Of a DNA stretch of 64,000 nt, positions 20,460 to 29,246 are shown piece after piece (the stretch's first letter is position 1; each line of letters starts with the position of its first letter). Position numbers and translations under genes: made by a program. The notes under the pieces were generated by a model. That model did not search any database, had not been told where the DNA came from, and saw nothing but the letters and a program-made list of their open reading frames with translations. This stretch comes from Verrucomicrobiaceae bacterium (GTDB taxonomy: Bacteria > Verrucomicrobiota > Verrucomicrobiia > Verrucomicrobiales > Verrucomicrobiaceae), in assembly GCA_015075365.1 (NCBI GenBank), contig JABTUN010000002.1, forward strand, positions 124,001 through 188,000. The letters run 5' to 3'.

Positions 20460-23240
20460 ATGATGAAGTCCCACGCCTCCATCGCCCTTGTGTTTGCGAT
20501 CAGCCCGGCCGCCGGCCTGGCTGCGGATGCGCCGTCGCCGCAGCAGGTCGATTTCTTTGAGAAAAATATCCGCCCGGTGCTGATCCAGCGCTGCTACGAG
20601 TGCCACTCGACCGAGTCCGGCAAGAGCAAGGGCGGCCTCACGCTCGACTCCCGGGCGGCGCTCCTGCGCGGCGGTGACAACGGACCGGCTCTCGTGGCCG
20701 GCAATCCGGACAAAAGCCTGTTGATCGAGTCCATCCGCTACAAGAACCACGATCTGCAAATGCCTCCCAAGGGCGCCCTGCCCTCGAATGAGGTCCGCCT
20801 GCTCGAAGAATGGGTGAAAATGGGAGCGCCCGATCCGCGAGAAACCGTCGCCGCGAAATCCAGCGCGCCGCGCGGCATCGACATCGCCGCCGGGGCGAAG
20901 CACTGGGCCTTCCGCCCGATGACCGCGCCGGCTGTGCCTGGAAAAGCCGGCGGAAATCCCATCGACGCCTTCATTTCTCAAAAACTGGCGGAAAAGGGCC
21001 TCTCGCTGGCCGCGCCGGCCGACCCGCGCACGCTGATCCGCCGCATCACCTTTGACCTCACCGGCCTGCCGCCCACGCCGCAGGAGGTGGACGCCTTTGC
21101 CAGCGCCTCGGCGCAGAACGCGCCCGCCGCATTGCGCGCCTTGATCGACCGCCTGCTGTCCTCGCCACACTACGGTGAAAAATGGGGCCGCCACTGGCTG
21201 GATGTGGCGCGTTATGCCGATTCCAACGGTCTGGACGAGAACATCGCGCTGGGCACAGCCTGGCGCTACCGCGACTATGTGGTGCAGGCCATCAACAACG
21301 ACCTGCCCTTCGACCAGTTCCTCACCGAGCAGATCGCGGGCGACCTGCTGGACTCAAAGGATGTCCCGACACGCCAGCGCCGCATGACCGCCACCGCCTT
21401 CCTCAACCTGGGCGCGAAGGTGCTGGCGGAGCCGGACAAGGAAAAGCTCGCCATGGATGTGGTGGATGAGCAGATCGACGTGCTGGGCCGCGCCTTCATG
21501 GGCATGACGCTGGGCTGCGCGCGCTGCCACGACCACAAGTTCGATCCCGTGGGCCAGGACGACTACTACGCGCTGGCCGCCATTTTCAAAAGCACCCAGA
21601 GCTTCTCCGTGGACCGTATCGGCGCGCTGAGCACGGCCTATGAGTCTCCGATGGGTGACTTTGAGGCCTTTGCGGCGATCAAGTCGGCGGAGCAGATCCT
21701 CAAAGATCAAAAAAGCGCCGTCGCCAAGGCGGAGGCGGAGGCCAACAAGGCGCTCAAGGACGAGGTGCGGACAAAGGCCGTCGATTATCTCATGGCCGCC
21801 GCCGCGGTGCCGCCCACCCCCACCCTGAGCCAGGTCCGTCCGATCGCCGAAAAGCACGGTCTGCGCCCCCACATCCTCCTCAACACCCGCGTCTGGCTGG
21901 CCGCGAACGAGCAGCATGCGCTTTTCCAGCCCTGGCAGGAGGCCGTGCGCAGCCGCCATGACGCCAGCCACCTGCGCCCCTACTACACGCTGATCTTCAA
22001 GCAGGCCGGGCTCGTCACCCCATCTCCCAAAAACGCCGCCGCGAATGAGTCCCTGCTCCATCAGGCCCGTGCGGCGCTCGATGACGCCAAAGGCTTCCTG
22101 GCGCTGCCGCCGGAGCCGATGGTGCTCTACCCCAAGGACGTGGCCGAGAAAGTGCAGCAATTGCGCGACACCATGATGGCCACGGAGAGCAACCTGCCGG
22201 ACCTGCCCACGGCCATCTCGGTCTCCGATTCGTCCAAGATTCTCAACCAACTGCCCATTCACATCCGCGGCAGCCATCTCACCCTGGGCAAACCGGTCGC
22301 GCGCGGGGTCCCGCAGGTCATGCAGGTGTCGATGAAGACCAAGCCCCGCTTCCCCGCGAGCCAGAGCGGCCGTCTGGAGCTCGCCCGCTGGCTGGCCAGC
22401 CCGGAGCATCCGCTGACCGCGCGCGTCTTCGTCAACCGCGTCTGGACCTGGCATTTCAACCAGGGCATCGTGCCCACGCCGGACAATTTCGGCCTGCTGG
22501 GCAGCGTGCCCACGCATCCTGAGCTGCTCGATTACCTCGCACGCTGGTTCATCGACAACGGCTGGAGCCTCAAGAGCCTGCACCGCCTCATTCTCACCTC
22601 CCAGACCTACCTCCAGGCCTCCAGCACCACGCTGGCCCGCGCCGCGCAGGTGGACCCGGAGAACAAGCTCCTGCACCGCTTCCCCGTCCGCCGCCTGGAG
22701 GCGGAGGAGGTGCGTGACGCCCTGCTCGCCGTCGCCGGCAGCCTCGATCCGGCCATCGGCGGCAAGACCATCCCGCGCCGCAACCGTGAGTTTGTCTTCA
22801 ACCACACCTCCAAGGATTTCACCACCTACGGCAGCACCCGCCGCGCCTTGTATCTGCCGATCATCCGCAACAACCTCTACGACCTCTTTCAGCAGTTCGA
22901 CTATCCCGATCCCGCCACCTCCACCGGCCAGCGCAACAGCACGGTCGTCTCCCCGCAGGCGCTGCTTTTGATGAACAGCGACCTCGTGAGCAAAGCCGCC
23001 GACACGCTGGCCGCGCGCCTGCTCAAGACGGCCGAGGACGCACGGCTCGCCACCGCCTGGAGGCTGGCCTTCGCACGCGATGCCACCGAATCCGACCTGC
23101 GCCGCGCGCGCGACTTCCTCACGACGGCGGACGCCTCCCTCGCCTCAGCCGTTTCCGATCCCGCGAAGCGCCTGCAGCAGACCTGGAGCCTCTTGGCCCA
23201 GGCCCTGCTGATGAGCAGCGAGTTCATCTACCTGCGTTAA
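20460..23240 (+). CDS. PSD1/PSCyt1 cytochrome c domain protein (DUF1549-DUF1553)
   Basis: About 926 residues, exported (HASIALVFAISPAAGLAAD). An N-terminal Planctomycete-type cytochrome c domain has the haem motif CYECH, with PNKSLLIE-like GNPDKSLLIESIRYKNHDLQ after it. DUF1549 follows (AFISQKLAEKGLSLAAPADP, HWLDVARYADSNG), then DUF1553 (RLELARWLASPEHPLTARVF, NRVWTWHFNQGIVPT, FVNRVW). The family is abundant in Planctomycetes and Verrucomicrobiota and is linked to polysaccharide use. It is usually followed by a DUF1501 sulfatase-like partner, which is absent here: the next gene is on the other strand and their stop codons share TTAA. Confidence 0.93.
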   Translation: MMKSHASIALVFAISPAAGLAADAPSPQQVDFFEKNIRPVLIQRCYECHSTESGKSKGGLTLDSRAALLRGGDNGPALVAGNPDKSLLIESIRYKNHDLQMPPKGALPSNEVRLLEEWVKMGAPDPRETVAAKSSAPRGIDIAAGAKHWAFRPMTAPAVPGKAGGNPIDAFISQKLAEKGLSLAAPADPRTLIRRITFDLTGLPPTPQEVDAFASASAQNAPAALRALIDRLLSSPHYGEKWGRHWLDVARYADSNGLDENIALGTAWRYRDYVVQAINNDLPFDQFLTEQIAGDLLDSKDVPTRQRRMTATAFLNLGAKVLAEPDKEKLAMDVVDEQIDVLGRAFMGMTLGCARCHDHKFDPVGQDDYYALAAIFKSTQSFSVDRIGALSTAYESPMGDFEAFAAIKSAEQILKDQKSAVAKAEAEANKALKDEVRTKAVDYLMAAAAVPPTPTLSQVRPIAEKHGLRPHILLNTRVWLAANEQHALFQPWQEAVRSRHDASHLRPYYTLIFKQAGLVTPSPKNAAANESLLHQARAALDDAKGFLALPPEPMVLYPKDVAEKVQQLRDTMMATESNLPDLPTAISVSDSSKILNQLPIHIRGSHLTLGKPVARGVPQVMQVSMKTKPRFPASQSGRLELARWLASPEHPLTARVFVNRVWTWHFNQGIVPTPDNFGLLGSVPTHPELLDYLARWFIDNGWSLKSLHRLILTSQTYLQASSTTLARAAQVDPENKLLHRFPVRRLEAEEVRDALLAVAGSLDPAIGGKTIPRRNREFVFNHTSKDFTTYGSTRRALYLPIIRNNLYDLFQQFDYPDPATSTGQRNSTVVSPQALLLMNSDLVSKAADTLAARLLKTAEDARLATAWRLAFARDATESDLRRARDFLTTADASLASAVSDPAKRLQQTWSLLAQALLMSSEFIYLR

Positions 23241-25027
23241 AGCGCCTCGTAAGCCACGAGTGAAGGCTCCATGGCCTTGAGCGCGGTGGCCCAGAAATCG
23301 GGAGATGTGAGATCTTCGCCGAGCGTTTTCTTCACGACCTCCTCACAGGTGGCGCTGCCGGTGAGGCTGAGGAAGGCCTCGTAGCGGGGCAGGAAGGCCG
23401 CTCCCTCGGCCTTGAAGCGGGCGAAGAGCGCCTGGCTGAGCAGGTAACCGAAGACGTAGGGGAAATTGTAGAAGCTGATGCCGCTGATGAAGAAATGCAT
23501 CTTGCAGGCCCAGAACATCGGGTCCGTGCCATCGGGAAGAAGCGTGTCGCCATACATCTGGCGCTGCGCCCCGGTCATGAGCTCCCGCAGGCGGCTCACG
23601 CTGACCTCGCCGCCCGCCCGCTCGGTGTAAAAGGCCTTCTCAAACTCGTAGCGCATGGGGATGTTGATCAGATAGGCATGCGCCCGCAGCATCTCCTGGT
23701 CGAGCAGGTAGGCCTTCGTGGCCTCGGTGAGGCCGGGATCGTTCATAAGGCCGGAGAGCAGGATCATCTCACCAAAGTTCGACGCCGTCTCGGCGAGCGT
23801 CATCGGGTAGCTGGCCGCGAAGGAGCGCGCGGGCCGCAGCACGCAGGAATGCCATGCGTGGCCCACCTCGTGCGCCAGCGTCACCATGTCATGCACCGTC
23901 TGGTGAAAGGTCATATAGACGCGCTCCTCGTGCTTGAACTGCGATCCGGTGCAGAAAGCGCCCGGCCGCTTGCCCGCACGCGGTTGGGCCTCGATCCAGC
24001 GCTGCGCCAGCATGTCGCGGAAATACGCGCCGAGTTCCGGATACGCGGCGCTGAAAGCTTGATCGACCGTTCTGCACGCCTCGTCCCAATCGAGCGGCTT
24101 TTCCTCCGGCGCGGCGATCTGGGGCGCTTCGAGGTCAAAGTAATGCAGCGCGGCCGTGCCCTGCAGCTTCGCCGCTTTGCGCAGCGCACGGCGCGGCAGC
24201 TCGATGTGCGTGTGAATGGCCTCCAGCATGGCATCGAGCGATTTGCGGCTCATCGCGCCATCAAAGAGGGGCGTGTCGAGAAAGTGCGGGATGCCGCGGC
24301 GGCCGTAGAGGCTGTGCCGTGTGCCCGCGATGCCGTTCAGCGCCGCCGCGAGGGTAGTGGCGTGGTCGTTCCACGGCTTTTGCCCGTCATGGAAGGCCGC
24401 TTCGCGCAGCCTGCGGTCCGGCTCGGACATGAGGGCGCGACGACGCGACATGGGAACGACTTCTTTGTGCCCGTCCGGGAAGGTCATCTCAAACTCCATC
24501 TTGCCCGTCAGCGTGTCGTAGAGCCGGCCCCAGGCATGCAGACCGTTCACATTCAGATCGGCGGCCAGCGCCTCCATCTCCGCGCTCATCTGATGCTGGC
24601 CTTCGTAGCGCAGACGCCTCACGGCGTGCTCCGCGTTCTTCAACGAGGGATCCTGGAGCATCGAGGCGAACGCATCCTCACTCAATGCCGCCAGGGTGGA
24701 GCGCAGCGAGGCCATGAGCTTTGTGCTCTCCGCTTCGAGCGTGGAGATCCACGCCTCATCCGCCTTCACCGCCTCGTCATTGGCATCATCCGCCGACAAA
24801 CAGCCGAGATAGGCCGAAAGGTGGCCGAGGCGGTCGCTCAGCGCCTCGATGGCGTTGATGGTCTGCGCGATTTCCGCCGTGTCGGAGCCCAGGGCAGCGG
24901 CGCGGGCCTTCATCGCGTCGATGTCGCGGACGAGCGCCGCCTTGAAGTCAACGTAGTCAGGCTTTCCGAAGCCGGAGAACCAGGATTCGAGGGACCAGCG
25001 GTCGGGAGTGGTGGGAGCGGGGGCCAT
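23237..25027 (-). CDS. M3-family oligoendopeptidase (PepF-like)
   Basis: About 596 residues from the ATG at 25027; an ATG at 25087 would add 20 residues without family character. The zinc motif LAHEVGHAWHS gives HExxH, and the downstream AETASNFGE supplies the glutamate ligand. The helical N-terminal half (DIDAMKARAAALGSDTAEIA) is normal for PepF. It should cleave short peptides in the cytoplasm. The gene is convergent with the PSD1 gene and divergent from the FHA/Sel1 gene. Confidence 0.93.
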   Translation of the reverse strand: MAPAPTTPDRWSLESWFSGFGKPDYVDFKAALVRDIDAMKARAAALGSDTAEIAQTINAIEALSDRLGHLSAYLGCLSADDANDEAVKADEAWISTLEAESTKLMASLRSTLAALSEDAFASMLQDPSLKNAEHAVRRLRYEGQHQMSAEMEALAADLNVNGLHAWGRLYDTLTGKMEFEMTFPDGHKEVVPMSRRRALMSEPDRRLREAAFHDGQKPWNDHATTLAAALNGIAGTRHSLYGRRGIPHFLDTPLFDGAMSRKSLDAMLEAIHTHIELPRRALRKAAKLQGTAALHYFDLEAPQIAAPEEKPLDWDEACRTVDQAFSAAYPELGAYFRDMLAQRWIEAQPRAGKRPGAFCTGSQFKHEERVYMTFHQTVHDMVTLAHEVGHAWHSCVLRPARSFAASYPMTLAETASNFGEMILLSGLMNDPGLTEATKAYLLDQEMLRAHAYLINIPMRYEFEKAFYTERAGGEVSVSRLRELMTGAQRQMYGDTLLPDGTDPMFWACKMHFFISGISFYNFPYVFGYLLSQALFARFKAEGAAFLPRYEAFLSLTGSATCEEVVKKTLGEDLTSPDFWATALKAMEPSLVAYEAL

Positions 25028-25119
25028 GGGCGTGTCGTAGCGAGGGTTTGCTTGCCATGCAAGCGACCGGGGGAATTCTTGAAACATCCCCTGCCCGGCG
25101 CTTGTCTCATAGGCGCGCC

Positions 25120-27105
25120 ATGGCCCCCGCCCTTCTCACGATTCTCACCGAGGACTCCCGGCACCAGCTTCCCTGCCCGGCGGAAGCCCGTTTCATGCTG
25201 GGCAGCGCGGAGGAGTGTGAAATCGCGCTCGACGGCGCGGACATCCGCGCCCGGCACGCCCAAATGATCCGCGTGGCGGACCGGCGCTTCAGCCTCACGG
25301 CGCTGTCGCGCGAGGCCCCGCTGACAGTCAACGGAGTCATGGCCGCGCATCTGGAGGTCGATGTGCCTTTCCGGCTCGCCCTTGGCGGCGCGGTGATCGA
25401 TTTTGACCTCCAGGATGATTCCGCGCCGACAGAGCGTGAAACGACCGCCACTCCACGACGCCGCGACTACCTCATGGGCCCGATCGTGCTGCGAAAGCGC
25501 ACGTCCAGGCCCTCGATGTTCTCCGCACCGCCGTCCGCGCCACCTCCGGAGTCCAGACTCATTCCCATCAGCGGTCCAGCCCCTCCCTCGCCCGACATCG
25601 CGCCGCCCGCACCACATGCACGACGCGGACGTCGTGTCTGGCCCTGGCTGGCGCTGCTGATGCTGACAGGGCTTGTGGTGATCAGCCGCGATCACATCCT
25701 TCCGGTGCTCGCCCGCTGGATTCAGCCCAAGGTGCTGAAACGGGAAACCGTGACGCCAGATCCGGTGCCCCCTCCGCCCTCGATGGTTGTTTCCAAGCCG
25801 CCAGCCATCGCATCCGCGCCGCCATCTCCACCTCCAGCAGTGGCGGACGTTGCCGAGATCGCCGCCCGCGAGGCCGCCGAGCATGTCCGCGCCTACCTGC
25901 AATCCTGGAGCGAACCCGATGCCTCCGGCGTCTTCGCCTTTCTCAGCGCCACGCCGGCCAGCTACTTGGGCGTGGCCAGTCCTTCCCCGGACGCCATCCT
26001 GCGCATGGAGGAGGATTGGCGGGCGCACTGGCCGCGCCGGCAGATTGATCCGGTCGATGATGCCGTGACCACTTCCAACAACGCCGCCCATGTCGAGGTG
26101 CTGCACCGGTATCAGTTTGAACTGCAAGGGCAGAACCGCACTGCGCGCGGCACGGGCGAGCTCCGTTGCACGGTGGAGCGCGATGCCGATGCCAGGTGGC
26201 GCCTCACCAGCACCGCGGACCGGATGGAACTGCGGCAGGCCATCCCGTCCCGCGCGGCTTTCTCATCCGCCACGGCACTGCGCGGCCTCGTTCCCGTGCT
26301 TTCCGAGGAGGAGCGCAAGCAGGCGCACATGGAGCAGGTCCAGGCATGGATCAAAGCGGGAGATTACAAGGCCGCGCTGACGGCTGCCGTTCAGGCCGAT
26401 GGTCACGATGCCTTCTGGCGCTCCGCCACGGACACACTGTGCGACGCCCTGTCACGCGCGCTGTTTGCCGATGGCCGCTGGGCAGATCCCACCTGCCTCG
26501 ATGAGGTCAAACAACTCTCCGCGCGTGGCATTCCCTCCGCCCTGCTGCTCCACGGGCATCTCCTGCGCGCCGGCTACCTGCTGCCGCGCAGCGAAGTGCA
26601 GGGAGAGATGCTCTACCGCCGGGCCTACGAGACCTCCAAGAGTCGCGAGGCACGCTTTTATTATGCGGAGGCCCTCTTCATGGGTGGTGAAGTCGAAAAG
26701 GCCGCCTCCATCGCGCTCGCCGTGATGATTTCATCAAAGCACCCGCTGGAGGCCTATCTCGCCGCGCATTTGCTATGGAAAAAAGCGGAACTGGACCCTT
26801 CGCTCTGGCAAAAGGTCTATGAAACGGTCGCGCGCGTCGCCACCCAGCATCCTCCCGCGCGCAACCTGGCCGGGCTCGTCCTGCTCCAGCACGGCCAGAC
26901 CCGCAAGGAGCGCGAGGCGGGCTTTGCGCTGATCCGGCAGGCGGCGGAGGCGGGTGTCGTCGAGGCGATGAAGAACCTGGCCGCCTGCTACGAGACAGGA
27001 AACGGATGCGAGCCCGATCCCGCCGTGGCGCAGCATTGGAAATCCAAGGCAGCGGCCACACCGGCACCGAAACGACGTCACTTCAGCGAGTGGGCGCTGG
27101 AGTAG
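25120..27105 (+). CDS. FHA-like, single-pass membrane protein with C-terminal Sel1-type repeats
   Basis: A 661-residue protein starting MAPALLTILTEDSRHQL. Residues about 1-100 resemble a forkhead-associated domain (GSAEECEIALDGADIRARHA, then LTVNGV). A proline-rich linker and one transmembrane helix (VWPWLALLMLTGLVVI, about residues 172-190) follow. Then comes an NTF2-like segment (VRAYLQSWSEPDASGVFAFL) and Sel1/TPR-like helical repeats ending EAMKNLAACYETGNGC. FHA domains bind phosphothreonine, so this protein could read the output of a Ser/Thr kinase; the kinase-MFS fusion is 5 kb away. That link is speculative. Confidence 0.7.
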   Translation: MAPALLTILTEDSRHQLPCPAEARFMLGSAEECEIALDGADIRARHAQMIRVADRRFSLTALSREAPLTVNGVMAAHLEVDVPFRLALGGAVIDFDLQDDSAPTERETTATPRRRDYLMGPIVLRKRTSRPSMFSAPPSAPPPESRLIPISGPAPPSPDIAPPAPHARRGRRVWPWLALLMLTGLVVISRDHILPVLARWIQPKVLKRETVTPDPVPPPPSMVVSKPPAIASAPPSPPPAVADVAEIAAREAAEHVRAYLQSWSEPDASGVFAFLSATPASYLGVASPSPDAILRMEEDWRAHWPRRQIDPVDDAVTTSNNAAHVEVLHRYQFELQGQNRTARGTGELRCTVERDADARWRLTSTADRMELRQAIPSRAAFSSATALRGLVPVLSEEERKQAHMEQVQAWIKAGDYKAALTAAVQADGHDAFWRSATDTLCDALSRALFADGRWADPTCLDEVKQLSARGIPSALLLHGHLLRAGYLLPRSEVQGEMLYRRAYETSKSREARFYYAEALFMGGEVEKAASIALAVMISSKHPLEAYLAAHLLWKKAELDPSLWQKVYETVARVATQHPPARNLAGLVLLQHGQTRKEREAGFALIRQAAEAGVVEAMKNLAACYETGNGCEPDPAVAQHWKSKAAATPAPKRRHFSEWALE

Positions 27106-27114
27106 CCAACATCA

Positions 27115-28695
27115 TCAGGCCGCCGGTTTCTCCTCCGCGATCTCCAGACGCGGGAAAAGCGGGGTCGGTGTGCCGAGCTGATGGCCCCTGGCGAGCAGTC
27201 CCCACTTCAAATCGCTGACGAGGAAGCCCTCCGGCATCGTCCAGCCGATCTGCGAGCGGGCGGCGGCCATCGCGGTGGGCATGATGGGATTCAAAAGCAC
27301 GCTCACATGCGTCAGCGCCTCGGCGAGGTGGTAGAGCACGCTGTCGAGCCGGGCGGCCTGCGCGGGATCTTTGGCCAGCGAGAAAGGCTTCGTGCTATCG
27401 ACGAAGGCGTTCGCGTGCGTGACAATCTTCCACGCGGCGGCGATGCCTTCGTGGATGTCCCAGCCGCTCATCTTCTCGATGTAGGCGGGCACGGCGTCCG
27501 CCACGGTCTGGCGCAGGGCCTTGTTTTCATCGTCATCGTAGTCACCGGGCGTCAGCACGCCGCTACGATACTTCTGCGCCATGTTGATGGAGCGGTTCAG
27601 CAGATTGCCCAGACCGCCGGCAAGCTCCTTGTTGTAGCTCATGATGATGCGCTCGTCGCTGAAGTCGGCGTCGTAGCCGGTGGCGATGTCGCGCATGAGG
27701 TAATAGCGCAGGCCGTCGGACGTGAAGGTGTCCGAGAGCACGTTCGGGTCGATGACGTTGCCGAGGCTCTTGCTCATCTTGGCCCCTTTCACATTCCACC
27801 AGCCGTGCACGACGAGTTTCGGGATCTGGTCATCCGGGAAACCGAGGGCGTGCAGCATGATCGGCCAGTAAACGGCATGCGCGGGCACGAGGATGTCCTT
27901 GCCGATGATCTCCGCGTCGGCGGGCCAGAGCTTCTCGAACTTCGGCAGGCCTTCATTGCCGCATTCGTCGGCCAGATAACCGGCGAAGGTGATGTAGTTC
28001 GAGAGCGCGTCGAACCAGACGTAGTTCACGAAACGCTCGTCAAAGGGCAGCGGAATGCCCCAGCTCAGTCGCTCGATCGGACGGCTGATGCAGAGGTCCT
28101 GTGGCGTGCCTTCGAGGGAGTTCAGCACATCATTCGCACGATGCGGCGGGTAGATGAAATCGGGATGGCTGCGGATGTGGCCTTTCAACCACTCGACGTG
28201 ATCGCTGAGCCGGAAATACCAGTTCTCCTCCTCGAGTTCGACGACTTCGCCCCATTCCTCGCCATATTGCCCGTCCGGACCGCGTTCCTTGTCCGTGAGG
28301 AACTGCTCCTGACGCACGGAGTAAAAGCCCGCGTAGCTCTTTTTGTAGAGCTGGCCGCAATCATGGAGCTTTTGCAGCATCGCACGCACCACACGCTTGT
28401 GGCGGTCATCCGTGGTGGCGGCCCAGCCGTCAAAACGCACGTTCAGCTTGTCCCACAGCGCGGTGAAATGCTTCGTCACGCCTTCGACGAACTCCGCCGG
28501 GCTCTGCCCGGCCTTGTCCGCGCTTTTCTGCACCTTCTGGCCGTGCTGATCGACGCCGGTGAGGAAGTACACCTCGCGGCCGTTGAGCCGCTGAAAGCGG
28601 GCCATGACGTCCGCGAGCACCTTTTCATACGCGTGGCCGATGTGCGGCGGCGCGTTGGTGTAGTCGATGGCGGTCGTGATGTAGAAGGGCTTCAT
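27115..28695 (-). CDS. metG: Methionyl-tRNA synthetase
   Basis: A 526-residue class I aminoacyl-tRNA synthetase. It begins MKPFYITTAIDYTNAPPHIGHAYEKV with the HIGH motif and has KMSKSLGN at about residue 305. It is of the shorter type without the tRNA-binding C-terminal extension and lacks the paired CxxC zinc knuckle in the connective region (FYSVRQEQFLTDKERG). It charges tRNA-Met in the cytoplasm. It is divergent from the thioredoxin gene. Confidence 0.96.
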   Translation of the reverse strand: MKPFYITTAIDYTNAPPHIGHAYEKVLADVMARFQRLNGREVYFLTGVDQHGQKVQKSADKAGQSPAEFVEGVTKHFTALWDKLNVRFDGWAATTDDRHKRVVRAMLQKLHDCGQLYKKSYAGFYSVRQEQFLTDKERGPDGQYGEEWGEVVELEEENWYFRLSDHVEWLKGHIRSHPDFIYPPHRANDVLNSLEGTPQDLCISRPIERLSWGIPLPFDERFVNYVWFDALSNYITFAGYLADECGNEGLPKFEKLWPADAEIIGKDILVPAHAVYWPIMLHALGFPDDQIPKLVVHGWWNVKGAKMSKSLGNVIDPNVLSDTFTSDGLRYYLMRDIATGYDADFSDERIIMSYNKELAGGLGNLLNRSINMAQKYRSGVLTPGDYDDDENKALRQTVADAVPAYIEKMSGWDIHEGIAAAWKIVTHANAFVDSTKPFSLAKDPAQAARLDSVLYHLAEALTHVSVLLNPIMPTAMAAARSQIGWTMPEGFLVSDLKWGLLARGHQLGTPTPLFPRLEIAEEKPAA

Positions 28696-28861
28696 GGAGG
28701 CCGCCTTTCATGGCCTTCCAATGCCTCCCGCGCAAGTTTTTGTCCGGATGCGGCGCGGCGGTCCTTTTCCAACGGTCAACCACCGCGGACGACGAAAAAC
28801 GACGTTGATTCACCCGCAGGAGTCGCCAGCATGCCGGTTCCAAACCCCAACACCTCATCTC

Positions 28862-29191
28862 ATGGCCAGCGACGCAGTCCTCACCCTCACCGAAGCCAAC
28901 TTCGACTCCGAAATCTCCAACTCCACCGTGCCCGTGATCGTCGATTTCTGGGCGGAGTGGTGCGGTCCGTGCCGCATGCTCGGCCCGATTCTTGATGACC
29001 TGGCCAAGGACCAGGCGGGCAAGGTGAAGATCGGCAAAGTGAATGTGGACGAGGCCCCGAACCTCGCCGCCAAGTTCAACGTGCGCTCGATCCCGATGCT
29101 CGTCTTCTTCAAAGACGGCGCTGCCAAGGACACGGTCGTCGGCGTGCAGTCGAAGGACGCGCTCGCGAAGCGCCTTGCCGTCCTGGGCTGA
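28862..29191 (+). CDS. trxA: Thioredoxin
   Basis: 109 residues starting MASDAVLTLTEANFDSEI. It carries the active-site WCGPC (cysteines at about 34 and 37), the cis-proline loop RSIPML and the VVGVQSKDAL end helix. It is a cytoplasmic dithiol reductant. An earlier in-frame ATG far upstream is not needed for the fold. A hairpin terminator follows. Confidence 0.96.
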   Translation: MASDAVLTLTEANFDSEISNSTVPVIVDFWAEWCGPCRMLGPILDDLAKDQAGKVKIGKVNVDEAPNLAAKFNVRSIPMLVFFKDGAAKDTVVGVQSKDALAKRLAVLG

Positions 29192-29209
29192 TTGTTTCTG
29201 ACGATGTTC

Positions 29210-29245
29210 GGGCGGGTGGCGGAAGCGCCCCCGCCCACTTTCTTT
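29210..29245. terminator. Hairpin terminator between convergent trxA and SpmAB-like gene
   Basis: GGGCGGG at 29210-29216 pairs with CCCGCCC at 29230-29236, with an inner GCG/GCGC pairing, followed by a T-rich ACTTTCTTTT. It probably serves mainly trxA. Confidence 0.7.
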
Positions 29246-29246
29246 T

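Noticed and set aside
18047..20482. 811-residue open frame opposite the kinase-MFS gene
   Set aside because: Composition is Gly/Glu/His-rich with no membrane or domain features; it mirrors the codon pattern of the real gene.
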